Assembly: GCA_035605695.1 (NCBI GenBank)
Contig: DATNGZ010000016.1
Location: forward strand, 62,001 to 126,000
DNA from: VRUE01 sp035605695
Lineage (GTDB): Bacteria; Actinomycetota; Thermoleophilia; Solirubrobacterales; 70-9
Direction: 5' to 3'
Length of the DNA stretch: 64,000 bases
Program-made: the position numbers and the translations under genes
Notes under the pieces: model-generated
Databases searched by the model: none
What the model was told of the DNA's origin: nothing
The model's input: only the letters and a program-made list of their open reading frames with translations
In this document: piece after piece, positions 34,298 to 45,915 of the stretch
Numbering within the stretch: position 1 is the stretch's first letter
How the letters are laid out: every line of letters starts with the position of its first letter

Positions 34298-34392
34298 CCA
34301 GCGGGTCCTGTCGCGGCGGCCCTCCCCCATGTGCTCGGACGCCTTCGGCGCCCTGCGCTATGGGGGACCCCCGCCACCGCGCCACCCGCTGG
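34298..34392. repeat. Long imperfect hairpin after coaBC (element F)
   Basis: The 95-bp structure has outer arms CCAGCGGGT/ACCCGCTGG, a middle CGCGGCGG stem with a bulge and an inner CCCCCAT/ATGGGGG stem around a GC-rich loop. It begins 2 bp after the coaBC stop codon. It differs in sequence from repeat families 1 and 2. It has no T tract, so it is not a standard terminator. Confidence 0.75.
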
Positions 34393-34394
34393 AG

Positions 34395-35639
34395 CTACCG
34401 ATTTGGCTGAGCTTGCTTGCTTCTTAGCTGGTCGACTCTCTCGAGGATGCTGTCCGCGATGACGTCCTTGGAAGCTTGTGGGACGTGGTCGGTGCTCGCT
34501 GAGTCGATCAGGGTTATTGCGTTTTCTTGGCTCTCGAAGCCGATTTGGGGGTTCGAGATGTCGTTGAGAACCATCAGGTCTGCCTTCTTACGTGCAAGCT
34601 TTTGGCGAGCTCGCTCGACGTTCTCGCCCGCTTCAGCAGCGAAGGCTACGACCGTTTGTTGATCGGTCTTTGAGGTGCTCAGGCTGGCGAGGATGTCGGC
34701 GGTGGGCTCTAGGTGGAGATCGATGGAGTCGTCTCGGATCAGCTTCCCCTCTGCGACATCGCTTGCACGAAAGTCAGCGGGGGCGGCCGCCATCAGGAGG
34801 ACGTGGGTCTTGGGGAACTCGGTTTGGGCGGCCTTGGCCAGTTCCTCGCCGTTCTCCACGTCTATGCGGTGGACGCCTGGGGGCTCCGGGAGGGACACGT
34901 TTGCCGCGATCAGGGTTACGTCGGCGCCCTTTCGGGCTGCGGCTGCGGCCAGGGCTATGCCCATGCGGCCGCTGGAGCGGTTGCCTATGTAGCGGACGGA
35001 GTCGATTGGCTCTCTGGTGCCGCCTGCGGTGACCAGGACCTTGAGGCCGTCCCAGGGACGGGGGCCTGTTGGCAGCTCGGCTTCGATCAGCGCCAGAAGG
35101 TGGGCTGGGTCCGGGAGGCGGCCCTTGCCGTGCTCGCCGCGGGAGGCGAGGGCACCCTCGTCGGGCTCGATTACATGGACACCCCGGTCGCGCAGGGTTG
35201 CGAGGTTGGCCTGGGTCGCGGCGTCGGCGTACATGCGGTCGTTCATTGCCGGCGCGACCAGGCGCGGCGCGGCGCAGGCGAGGAAGGACGTGGTGAGCAT
35301 CGAGTCGGCGCTGCCGCCAGCCAGCTTGGCCAGGGTGTTAGCCGAGGCCGGGGCGACTATGTAGGCGTCGCAGTTGGCCGCCAGCTCGAGATGGCCGATC
35401 GGGTCGTGCTCCGGAGCTGGATCCCCTGGGAAGGCGCCGCGCAGTGGATCGCGCTCGAACTCGGAGATCAGAACCGGGGCGCCGGCGATGCCCTCGAAGG
35501 ACGCGGCGCCGATGAAGCGGGTGGCGCCCTCGGTCATCAGCACGCGGACGCCGTGACCGGCCACGGTTGCCAGGCGCACCAGTTCAAGCGCCTTATAGGC
35601 GGCGATCCCTCCGCTTACGCCCACCAGGATTCTGGCCAT
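34395..35639 (-). CDS. coaBC: Bifunctional phosphopantothenoylcysteine decarboxylase/synthetase
   Basis: Two middle steps of coenzyme A synthesis in one protein of 414 residues. The N-terminal FMN-dependent decarboxylase domain (CoaC, about 1-185) has VSGGIAAYK at residues 8-16 and PAMNDRMY containing the active-site Asn. The C-terminal synthetase domain (CoaB, about 190-405) has VTAGGTREPIDSVRYIGNRS. The ATG at 35639 is chosen because the preceding 53 residues are another frame of rpoZ. It lies downstream of gmk-rpoZ, the usual actinobacterial order. Confidence 0.97.
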   Translation of the reverse strand: MARILVGVSGGIAAYKALELVRLATVAGHGVRVLMTEGATRFIGAASFEGIAGAPVLISEFERDPLRGAFPGDPAPEHDPIGHLELAANCDAYIVAPASANTLAKLAGGSADSMLTTSFLACAAPRLVAPAMNDRMYADAATQANLATLRDRGVHVIEPDEGALASRGEHGKGRLPDPAHLLALIEAELPTGPRPWDGLKVLVTAGGTREPIDSVRYIGNRSSGRMGIALAAAAARKGADVTLIAANVSLPEPPGVHRIDVENGEELAKAAQTEFPKTHVLLMAAAPADFRASDVAEGKLIRDDSIDLHLEPTADILASLSTSKTDQQTVVAFAAEAGENVERARQKLARKKADLMVLNDISNPQIGFESQENAITLIDSASTDHVPQASKDVIADSILERVDQLRSKQAQPNR

Positions 35640-35673
35640 TGCTTTTCCTTGGTCCGCCGCGCCGGCGGCGCGG

Positions 35674-35907
35674 TTACGAGCGGTACTCGTATTTGAGCTT
35701 GCCGGCGGCGACCTCTTCGAGTGCGATCGAGAGATAATTGCGGTCGGCGGGAATATCGACCATCGGCGGCGGGTACTCGCCAAAGCTGCCCTCGCCAAGG
35801 TTGTGGAAGTAGCTGTTTATCTGCCGGGCACGCTTGGCGGCAACGACTACGGCCGCGTAGTGCGAGTCGGTGTGATCCAGAAGCTTGTCAACGCGTGGTT
35901 TGATCAT
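35674..35907 (-). CDS. rpoZ: RNA polymerase omega subunit
   Basis: Small RNA polymerase assembly subunit of 77 residues. Family motifs: the IKPRVDKLLD start, the YAAVVVAAKRARQIN helix and the SIALEEVAAGKLKY end. Its start overlaps the end of gmk by 20 bp, and coaBC follows after 34 bp, the conserved gmk-rpoZ-coaBC set. Confidence 0.96.
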   Translation of the reverse strand: MIKPRVDKLLDHTDSHYAAVVVAAKRARQINSYFHNLGEGSFGEYPPPMVDIPADRNYLSIALEEVAAGKLKYEYRS

Positions 35908-36481
35908 CGGCTCCGGAGTCTAGTGGTATCCCGATCTCGGCGCGCACGATTGCCTCCAGCTCATCCGCGGCTCGCTCGAGGTCATCGTTGACGACGCGGT
36001 GGGCGAACTCGTCCTGGGCGGCGAGCTCCTGCTCGGCCACCTCGAGCCGGGCGTCGATCGCCTCGAGGCTGTCGGTGCCGCGCGACTCGAGACGCCGGCG
36101 CAGCGATGCCGGGTCTGGCGGGACGATGAAGACCTGGACCGACTCGCGCATCGCGGCGCGCACCTGCCGGGCTCCCTGCACCTCGATCTCCAAGACCACC
36201 GAGTGCCCCTCGTCGAGCCGGTTGCGGACCTCGGAGCGCAGCGTGCCATAGCGGTTGCCGCTGTAGGTGGCGAACTCGATGAAGTCTTCGGCCGCGATCC
36301 TGCGATCAAACTCCTCAAGGGTGAGGAAGTGGTAGTCGCGCCCGTTCTTCTCCCCCTGGCGCGGCTCGCGAGTGGTCGCCGAGATTGACAGCTCCAGACC
36401 AGGAACCCGTTCGAGTAGCTCGCTGATCAGCGTTCCCTTGCCCACTCCTGATGGACCTGTGATGACAAAGACCTTTGACAT
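35888..36481 (-). CDS. gmk: Guanylate kinase
   Basis: Phosphorylates GMP to GDP; 197 residues. The P-loop ITGPSGVGKGT is at residues 7-17, the GMP-binding SATTREPRQGEKNGRDYHF near 34, and EIEVQGARQV near 99. The ATG at 36481 is chosen because the upstream 65-residue extension overlaps mihF and is not family-like. It follows mihF by 113 bp. It links purine nucleotide supply to the neighbouring pyrimidine operon. Confidence 0.97.
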   Translation of the reverse strand: MSKVFVITGPSGVGKGTLISELLERVPGLELSISATTREPRQGEKNGRDYHFLTLEEFDRRIAAEDFIEFATYSGNRYGTLRSEVRNRLDEGHSVVLEIEVQGARQVRAAMRESVQVFIVPPDPASLRRRLESRGTDSLEAIDARLEVAEQELAAQDEFAHRVVNDDLERAADELEAIVRAEIGIPLDSGADDQTTR

Positions 36482-36594
36482 TTCGACTCTCGAACGGCCG
36501 CGAAAATCAAGCAGATCGGCCGGACGCAGGGAGCGTGGCGTGCTCTGCACGCGAGCGACCGAGGACGCCGATATGCGCCGATTTGCAGCGGCCG

Positions 36595-36927
36595 CTATCG
36601 GCGCAGCTGCGACACAAGCTCTGCGCGCTGGCGCTCTGAGAGGCCGCCGATCGTCTTCGATGGCGAGATCCTGCACTGATTGAGGATCCGGTTGGTCTTC
36701 ACCCGGCCGTACTTGGGCACTGCCAGGAGCATGTCGAAGACCTTTGCCGTGAGTACGTACGCGGGCGGGTCGAGCAACAGGGTGTGGATGTTGGCCTTGC
36801 CCGCTTTCAGGTCCTTCTTCAATTTCGCTCGCGCGGTGCGGATGTCGTTGGCGCGTTTGAGCGCGTCCATCCGCTGGTCCAGCGATCTCTCGGGGGCAGC
36901 GGCGGAAGTCTTGACTGGGGCAGGCAT
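36595..36927 (-). CDS. mihF: Actinobacterial integration host factor
   Basis: DNA-binding nucleoid-associated protein of 110 residues, specific to actinobacteria and unrelated to HU/IHF. Family features are RMDALKRANDIRTARAKLK, VFDMLLAVPKYGRVKTNRIL and the helix-two-turn-helix end ISPSKTIGGLSERQRAEL. A basic/Ala-rich N-terminus (about 1-14) is present. It lies directly upstream of gmk-rpoZ-coaBC, as in mycobacteria and streptomycetes, and is the best single marker of phylum here. Its -10 box is only 10 nt from the ATG. Confidence 0.95.
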   Translation of the reverse strand: MPAPVKTSAAAPERSLDQRMDALKRANDIRTARAKLKKDLKAGKANIHTLLLDPPAYVLTAKVFDMLLAVPKYGRVKTNRILNQCRISPSKTIGGLSERQRAELVSQLRR

Positions 36928-36937
36928 GTGCGCGGCG

Positions 36938-36965
36938 AGTATAGCCGCGGCTTGCGGGCGCGCAA
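36938..36965 (-). promoter_or_regulatory. Promoter of mihF (TTGCGC - 16 bp - TATACT)
   Basis: A -35-like TTGCGC and a -10 TATACT separated by 16 bp. The -10 ends 10 nt before the ATG at 36927, leaving almost no leader. Confidence 0.6.
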
Positions 36966-36999
36966 GGTCATGTAACCCATTTCTGCCGAAATTCACCTT

Positions 37000-37016
37000 A
37001 ACCTCGAGTCGAGGTT
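37000..37016. other. Short palindrome at the pyrD stop codon
   Basis: AACCTCGA and TCGAGGTT around a single base, overlapping the pyrD TAA stop. It is possibly the end of the pyr operon, but no T tract follows. Confidence 0.4.
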
Positions 37017-37912
37017 TAGGCCCTGGGGCGCGAGCGAGCGCCGCTTCGACCGTTTTCAAGCACTCCGGCAATCTCGCTCGCCACCCGCCCCCCGGCGCGC
37101 GGGTCGCGGAAATTCTCGGTTCCGACCGCGACCAACTTCGCTCCGGCAGCAATGAATTCGAGTGCGTCAGCGCCTCTGGCCACGCCCCCCATGCCGACGA
37201 TCGGGATCGACACGGCCGCGGCCACGGCGCGCGTCTGTGCGATCGCAATTGGCCGTACGGCCGGGCCCGAAAGCCCCCCGTGTCCCGCCGCGATTCCCGG
37301 CTCACCGCTGGCGGGGTCGATCGCGCTCGCCTTCAGTGTGTTGATCAGCGAGACCGCGTTCGCTCCCCCCTGTTCCGCCGCGACGGCGACCGCAGCCGGG
37401 TCGGTCACGTTGGGCGTCAGCTTGACGATCAGGGGCTTTTCAGTGAGCGGCCGCAGCGCTTCGAGCAATGCCTCAGTTTCGGTTGGCTGCTCGCCGACGA
37501 TCAGGCCGGAGTGAACGTTGGGGCAGGAGACGTTCAGCTCGAGGGCCGACACCTCGTCCCTCTCCTCGACACCTCGGACCAAGCGCGCGAAGTCCTCGTG
37601 GTTCGTCGCCATTGCTGAGACGATCAGGGGCACCGGAAGCTCTGCAAGTTGAGGAAGGTCATCAGCCAGGAATCCGTCCAGTCCCTTGTTGGGAAGGCCG
37701 ATCGAGTTGATCATTCCCGCCGGTGTCTCCCAGATTCGCTGCGGCTCGTTGCCGGCCCTCGGCTCCGGCGTGATCGTCTTCGAGACGAAGGCACTGAAGG
37801 GGAAGTCCTCGAGCAGGGCATCGCCGTAGACCCGCCGCGCCGCGATCGCATCGAAGGTGCCCGATGCGTTGAGGACGGGGTGCCGCAGCTCGATCCCGCA
37901 GAAATCAAGCAT
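37016..37912 (-). CDS. pyrD: Dihydroorotate dehydrogenase, catalytic subunit (class 1B)
   Basis: FMN enzyme of 298 residues oxidising dihydroorotate to orotate. Visible are the NASGTFD start, ELNVSCPNV with the class 1 catalytic cysteine, KLTPNVTD, and the C-terminal phosphate site IVGMGGV. It overlaps pyrK by 8 bp, so the enzyme is the heterotetrameric NAD-linked 1B type. The ATG at 37912 is chosen because the upstream extension is another frame of pyrK. pyrF and pyrE, needed to finish UMP synthesis, are not in this window. Confidence 0.95.
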   Translation of the reverse strand: MLDFCGIELRHPVLNASGTFDAIAARRVYGDALLEDFPFSAFVSKTITPEPRAGNEPQRIWETPAGMINSIGLPNKGLDGFLADDLPQLAELPVPLIVSAMATNHEDFARLVRGVEERDEVSALELNVSCPNVHSGLIVGEQPTETEALLEALRPLTEKPLIVKLTPNVTDPAAVAVAAEQGGANAVSLINTLKASAIDPASGEPGIAAGHGGLSGPAVRPIAIAQTRAVAAAVSIPIVGMGGVARGADALEFIAAGAKLVAVGTENFRDPRAGGRVASEIAGVLENGRSGARSRPRA

Positions 37913-38767
37913 GCATCGCCTCGACTTGGCCGGCGCGAACGACTGGACCGTCCACGCAGAGGCGCAGGTAGCCACCGCTGGTCTTAGGCACCGCGCAGCC
38001 GAAACAGGCGCCGTAGCCACAGGCCATTGGCGACTCCATCGCAAGCTCGCAGGCGACGCCCCGATCGGCGCAGAGTGCCGCGACCGCGTTGAGCATCGGC
38101 GGCGGACCGCAGGCATAGACGGCCGCGCTGGCTGCGTCATCACCGGCGAGCATCGATCTCAGCAGGTCGGTGACGTAGCCGTGGTGGCCGACGTGGCCGT
38201 CGTCGCTGGCGAGGCGGACCTCGCAGCAGGAAAAGAGATCGTCGAGGCCGCCCGAGTGGGCTTTGTCGCGGAAGCCGAGCAGGACGCGGGCGGCGATGTT
38301 CTTCGCGGCCAAGCTGCGGCGCAGCAGCGCCAGCGGGGCGATACCGATGCCGCCGCCGACGAGGATCGCGCCGGCGGCGTCCGCCGAGAGCTCGCGCGGC
38401 GAGGAGAATGAGTTGCCGAGCGGCCCATTGACCCAAACCCTCTCCCCCGGCCCGAGCTCGCACAGCCGGTCGGTGCCAGGCCCGATCCCCTCGATCAAAA
38501 AGTCGAGCCGCACGCCGCTGACTTCGTGGTTTGTCTCGCTATCCGGGAGAAAAGACGAACTCACCGCTGGCGCGGCGTCGGCTACCGAGAGGGCTCGGGG
38601 GAGAAACGGACGCTGGGCTCTCTGCTCCCAATGGGCCCCCGTGGCGAGCATGTAGAACTGACCCGGCTGGGGCTCGGGGCCCTCGCTGTCGAGCAGGGAG
38701 AAGATTTTGTAGCCGCCGGAATCGCGGCTCTCGGTGACCTTGCAGAGACGGCGCCCGAAGGGGGCGG

Positions 38768-38771
<4 letters not shown>
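37905..38771 (-). CDS. pyrK: Dihydroorotate dehydrogenase, electron transfer subunit
   Basis: FAD/2Fe-2S subunit of 288 residues that passes electrons from PyrD to NAD+. The N-terminal FAD domain contains RALSVAD and GPLGNSFSS. A nucleotide domain has GGGIGIAPLALL. The C-terminal cluster cysteines lie in ACGYGACFGCAV and the later LRLCVDG. A roughly 20-residue insertion near 70-90 enlarges the FAD domain. It sits between carB (4-bp overlap) and pyrD. Confidence 0.95.
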
Positions 38772-41867
<3,096 letters not shown>

Positions 41868-41875
<8 letters not shown>

Positions 41876-42983
41876 GGGCCAGGTCCAGGAAGGAGTCGAA
41901 GAGGTGGCGGGCGTCGTGCGGGCCGGGACCGGCCTCGGGGTGGTACTGGACGGTCGCGGCGCGCACATCCTTCAGCACCAGGCCCTCGACCGTGCGGTCG
42001 TAGAGGTTGAGGTGGGAGAGCTCGGCGGCGCCGAAGTCGGTTTCCCAACGCACCGGCTCGTCGGCCTCGATCCGCGGCTCCCCCTTCGGCCCTTGGACCG
42101 CGAAGCCGTGGTTTTGCGAGGTGATCTCGATCCGGCCGCTCGCCAGCTCCTTGACCGGGTGGTTGGCGCCGCGGTGGCCGAAGGGGAGCTTGTAGGTCTC
42201 GAGGCCGACGGCGCGGCAGAGCAGCTGGTGGCCAAGGCAGATGCCGAAGAGCGGACTTTTGCCGACCAGATCGCGGACGGTCTCGACGACGTAGCCGAGC
42301 GCCGCCGGGTCGCCGGGACCGTTGGCGAGGAAGACCAGGTCGGGACTCTCGGCGAGCACTTGCTCGGCCGATGAGGTGCAGGGAAGCAGGGTCACTCGGC
42401 ACTTGCGCTCGCGTAGCTGGCGCACAATGTTGAGCTTGATCCCGGTGTCGATACCGACCACGTGTGGGCCATCGCCCTCGAAGCGGACCGGTTCGGGCGG
42501 GGTCACCGTGCGAGCGAGGTCGGCGCCGTCCATCGAGGGCTCGGCGGCAACCCGTTCGCGCGCCTCAGCTGCGGGCGTCGCCGCGGGAAAGATGCCGCCC
42601 CGCATCGCGCCGCGGTCGCGAATGTGGCGGACGACGGCGCGGGTGTCGACGCCGCCGATCGCCGGTACGCCGCAGTCGGCGAGCCAGTCGAGCCAACCGC
42701 CCTCGGCGGTAGCGACGTCCTCGCCGTTCTTGGGATCGCGCATGACGACGCCGCGAGCGTGGATGCGGTCGGACTCCATTGCCGCTGCTGAGACCCCGTA
42801 GTTGCCAATCAGCGGGTAGGTAAAGACGATGATCTGGCCCGCGTAGGAGGGGTCTGTGACCGACTCCTGGTAGCCGGTCATCGCCGTGTTGAAGACGACC
42901 TCTCCGGTTACGGGTCCTTCGGCGCCACAGGGCACCCCGTCAAAGCGCGCCCCGTCCTCGAGCAGCAGGTAACCCTCGCTCAT
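41868..42983 (-). CDS. carA: Carbamoyl-phosphate synthase small subunit
   Basis: Glutamine amidotransferase subunit of 371 residues. The N-terminal CPSase_sm domain has FNTAMTGYQE and DPSYAGQI. The C-terminal class I amidotransferase domain has the nucleophile in FGICLGHQLL and the His/Glu of the triad in QYHPEAGPGPHD. The ATG at 42983 overlaps the pyrC stop by 4 bp; the 48-residue upstream extension is a pyrC shadow. It is part of the pyrR-B-C-carA-B-K-D operon. Confidence 0.97.
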
Positions 42984-44326
42984 GCTGCGACCCCGAGGCT
43001 GAAGCTGCGCAGGCGGTAGGCGACCTGGCCGCCGGCGAGGGTCATCAGCACACGGCCGGTGAGCTTGCGCCCGCCGCACCAGGAGTTCGAGGAGCGGCTC
43101 TCGTAGCCGTCCTCGCCGACGGTCCACTCGGCGCCCAGGTCGCAGAGGGCGATGTTGGCCTCGCTTCCGGGCGCCAGCGAGGGTCGCTCGATTCCGAAGG
43201 GCTCGGCGCCGCCCGCCATCCGCTCGATCAGGAGCGCGAGGTCGAGCACGCCGGGGATCACGAGCTCGGTGTACAGCGAAGCGAAGGCGGTCTCCAGGCC
43301 GGTCACCCCCATTGCCGCCGCCTCGAAGGGAACCTCCTTTTCCTCCGGCGCGTGCGGGGCATGATCGGTGGCGACGCAGTCGATCGTGCCGTCGCGCAGC
43401 CCCTCGATTAGGGCCTGGCGGTCGGCCTCGGTGCGCAGCGGCGGATTCATCTTGAAGCGGTGTGGGTCGAGACTTCGCACCGCCTCGTCGGTAAGGCAGA
43501 GATGATGCGGCGAGGCCTCGCAGCTGATCTGCACGCCGCCGGCCTTGGCCGCGCGCACCGCCTCAACCGACTCCGCGGCGGAGAGGTGCTGGACGTGGAT
43601 GCGGCCACCCTCGTAGCCGGCGAGGGCGGCGTCGCGGGCGATCATCGTCGACTCCGAGATCGAGGGGATACCGTCGAGGCCGAGCACGGCGGAAACCGGC
43701 CCTTCGTGCATCACGCCGGTGCCGGAGAGGTCGGGGTCCTCCTCGTGCAGGGCGATTGTGCCGCCGCAGAGGCGCTGGTATTGGAGGGCGCGGCGCAGGA
43801 CCAGAGCGCTGCGAATCGGCAGGCCGTCGTCGCTGAAGCCGCAGGCGCCGGCCTCGCGCAGGGAGGCCATTTCGGTCAGCTCCTCGCCCTGCATCGCACT
43901 GGTTACGGTGGCAAGGAAACCGACTCGCACGGAAGCCGCGGCGCGGGCGCTGGTCCGCAGCGCCTCGATGTCGGCGGGTGTGGAGACCGGTGGCTCGGTG
44001 TTGGCCATCGCCAGTACGCCGCAGTAGCCGCCGGCGGCGGCCGAACGGCTGCCGGTCTCGATGTCCTCCTTGTGCTCCTGGCCGGGAGTGCGCAGGTGGA
44101 CGTGCGGGTCAAAAAAGGCGGGAAAGGCGTGGAGGGCGCCGGCGTCGATCTCCTCGATGCCCTCGGCCAAGGCCTCGCCGGGCGCCGCCAGCTCGGCGAT
44201 CGACCCGTCGCGGATCACCACGTCGTGGCGGGCATCGATGCCGGCGACGGGATCGAGCACGGTGGCGCGCCGCAGGACGAGGTCCGCGCCCTCGCCGACG
44301 CGCATGTCCAGCTGGGCCAGGCTCAC
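42980..44326 (-). CDS. pyrC: Dihydroorotase
   Basis: Amidohydrolase of 448 residues closing carbamoyl-aspartate to dihydroorotate. The metal motif DPHVHLRTPG (near residue 73), the later HVQHLSAAES, SCEASPHHL and the catalytic aspartate in CVATDHAPHAPEE are all present. This is the class I, actinobacterial/Bacillus-type dihydroorotase commonly encoded next to pyrB. It overlaps pyrB and carA by 4 bp each. Confidence 0.97.
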   Translation of the reverse strand: MSLAQLDMRVGEGADLVLRRATVLDPVAGIDARHDVVIRDGSIAELAAPGEALAEGIEEIDAGALHAFPAFFDPHVHLRTPGQEHKEDIETGSRSAAAGGYCGVLAMANTEPPVSTPADIEALRTSARAAASVRVGFLATVTSAMQGEELTEMASLREAGACGFSDDGLPIRSALVLRRALQYQRLCGGTIALHEEDPDLSGTGVMHEGPVSAVLGLDGIPSISESTMIARDAALAGYEGGRIHVQHLSAAESVEAVRAAKAGGVQISCEASPHHLCLTDEAVRSLDPHRFKMNPPLRTEADRQALIEGLRDGTIDCVATDHAPHAPEEKEVPFEAAAMGVTGLETAFASLYTELVIPGVLDLALLIERMAGGAEPFGIERPSLAPGSEANIALCDLGAEWTVGEDGYESRSSNSWCGGRKLTGRVLMTLAGGQVAYRLRSFSLGVAA

Positions 44327-45285
44327 GCCGGTTGTCCTATCGGCGTCGGCCGTCCGGCGCCGTTGCGATGCGCGGAGGCCCGCTCCCCGTCGCTGGAGGC
44401 GAGCAGCTCGTAGAGGATCGCCATCCGCACGACCAGGCCCGAGGCGACCTGCTCGGCGATCAGCGATTGCGGCGAGTCGATCACCTCGCCGGAGAGCTCA
44501 ACGCCGCGGTTGACCGGACCGGGGTGCATCAGCAGTTGGCGGCGGCCGAGACGACGGGAGTCGATCTGGAAGTGGGCGGCGTACTCGCGGAGCGAGGGCA
44601 CGAAGCTCTCCTGCATCCGCTCCCGCTGCAGGCGCAGGGCGTAGACGACCTCGGCCTCGCCGAGGCGGTCGAGTGAGTGGGTGACCTCGCAGCCGAGCTG
44701 CTCCAACCCGCGCGGGATCAGCGCCGGCGGGCCGCAGACGGTCAGCTCCGCCCCCATCGCCTTGAAGGCGATCAGGTTGGAGCGGGCGACGCGGCTGTGC
44801 AGGACGTCGCCGACGATCCAGATCCTTTTGCCGTCCAGCGAGCCGAGCTGGCGCCGCAGCGTGTAGACGTCAAGCAGTGCTTGGCTCGGGTGCTCGTGCT
44901 TGCCGTCGCCAGCGTTGACCACCGTGGCATCGGCCCAGTTGGCGACCATGTGCGCCGCGCCGGCATGCGGGTGGCGCAGCACGATCGCCGCCGGTTCGTA
45001 GGCGGAGAGGGTGGCGATCGTGTCCTTCAGTGACTCGCCCTTGTCGACTGAGGAGCCGGCCGCCCTGACCGAGACGAGGTCGGCGGAGAGTCGCTTCGCG
45101 GCCAGCTCGAAGGAGGAGCTGGTGCGGGTGCTCGACTCGTAGAAGAGGGTGACGACGGTGCGACCGCGCAGGGTCGGAACCTTCTTGATGTCGCGGCGGC
45201 CGACCTCGGCGAAGCTCTCAGCCCGGTCGAGGATCGCCTCGATCTCGACTTTGGAGAGCTGCTCGATCGAGAGCAGATGCCTCAT
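44323..45285 (-). CDS. pyrB: Aspartate carbamoyltransferase catalytic subunit
   Basis: First committed pyrimidine step; 320 residues. The carbamoyl-phosphate motif ESSTRTSSSFE lies near residue 50, HPHAGAAHMVANW near 103 and the aspartate-binding HPGPVNRGVEL near 256. No pyrI regulatory-subunit gene is nearby, so control is probably at the RNA level through PyrR. It overlaps pyrR and pyrC by 4 bp each. Confidence 0.97.
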   Translation of the reverse strand: MRHLLSIEQLSKVEIEAILDRAESFAEVGRRDIKKVPTLRGRTVVTLFYESSTRTSSSFELAAKRLSADLVSVRAAGSSVDKGESLKDTIATLSAYEPAAIVLRHPHAGAAHMVANWADATVVNAGDGKHEHPSQALLDVYTLRRQLGSLDGKRIWIVGDVLHSRVARSNLIAFKAMGAELTVCGPPALIPRGLEQLGCEVTHSLDRLGEAEVVYALRLQRERMQESFVPSLREYAAHFQIDSRRLGRRQLLMHPGPVNRGVELSGEVIDSPQSLIAEQVASGLVVRMAILYELLASSDGERASAHRNGAGRPTPIGQPA

Positions 45286-45842
45286 CCGCTCACCTCGGCG
45301 GGCTGCGGCGCGGAGATCGTCACTTCGTCGGCGCCGTCGTGCTCCTCGAGCCGCACGTTGACCCGCTCCTCGCGGGCGGTCGGCAGGTTCTTGCCGACGT
45401 AGTCGGGGCGGATCGGTAGCTCGCGATGGCCGCGGTCGCAGAGCACGGCAAGTTGAACCCGCTGCGGGCGGCCGTAGTCGAAGAGAGCGTCGATCGCGGC
45501 GCGCACCGTGCGGCCGGTGAAGAGAACATCGTCGACGAGGACGATCGTGCGCCCGGCGAGGTCGAAGTCGATATGGGAGGCATGGACGACCGGCTGCGAT
45601 GCGGGCGCCTTGGCGCCGACGTCGTCGCGGTAGAAGGAGATGTCGACGTCACCGATCGGCGCCTCGGTTCCGCTCAGCTCGGCCAGCAAGAGGTGGAGGC
45701 GGCGGGCGAGCAGGGCGCCACGCGTGTGAATCCCGACGATGGCCAAGCTCTGCGGCTCGGGATTCTTCTCGGCGATCTCGTGCGCGATTCGGCGCAGAGT
45801 TCGCTGCAGATCGTCGTGCTCCAGCACGACCTTCTCGTTCAC
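45282..45842 (-). CDS. pyrR: Pyrimidine operon regulator PyrR
   Basis: RNA-binding attenuation or translation regulator that also has uracil phosphoribosyltransferase activity; 186 residues. The PRPP loop is IVLVDDVLFTGRTVRAA, and RIAHEIAEKN and GIHTRGALLA are family motifs. The GTG at 45842 is preferred over a GTG at 45869: family N-termini align with it, AGGAAGGA precedes it, and the upstream GTG falls inside the PyrR-type hairpin. First gene of a seven-gene pyrimidine operon. Confidence 0.95.
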   Translation of the reverse strand: MNEKVVLEHDDLQRTLRRIAHEIAEKNPEPQSLAIVGIHTRGALLARRLHLLLAELSGTEAPIGDVDISFYRDDVGAKAPASQPVVHASHIDFDLAGRTIVLVDDVLFTGRTVRAAIDALFDYGRPQRVQLAVLCDRGHRELPIRPDYVGKNLPTAREERVNVRLEEHDGADEVTISAPQPAEVSG

Positions 45843-45850
45843 TGAGTTTT

Positions 45851-45887
45851 GCTTCCTTCCTGGCCTCACAGGGCCTGGTTAAAGGAC
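45851..45887 (-). promoter_or_regulatory. PyrR-binding RNA hairpin in the pyrR leader
   Basis: On the minus strand GGCCCTGTGAGGCC (45862-45875) matches the CCNGNGAGG core of PyrR binding loops. The flanking TCCTT pairs with AAGGA of the ribosome site, so protein binding would hide the pyrR translation start. This suggests UMP-dependent translational repression, as described for mycobacterial pyr operons. Confidence 0.7.
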
Positions 45888-45894
45888 GGCCACG

Positions 45895-45900
45895 AGGCTA
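45895..45900 (-). promoter_or_regulatory. -10 box of the pyr operon (TAGCCT)
   Basis: TAGCCT on the minus strand. Transcription would start just before the PyrR hairpin, giving a leader of about 45 nt. Confidence 0.45.
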
Positions 45901-45915
45901 GCAGCAGACGCGGCG

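Noticed and set aside
34129..34377. Small minus-strand frame across the rimP leader, possible leader peptide
   Set aside because: It overlaps rimP out of frame, has no ribosome site and no run of regulatory codons; the hairpin explains the sequence better.
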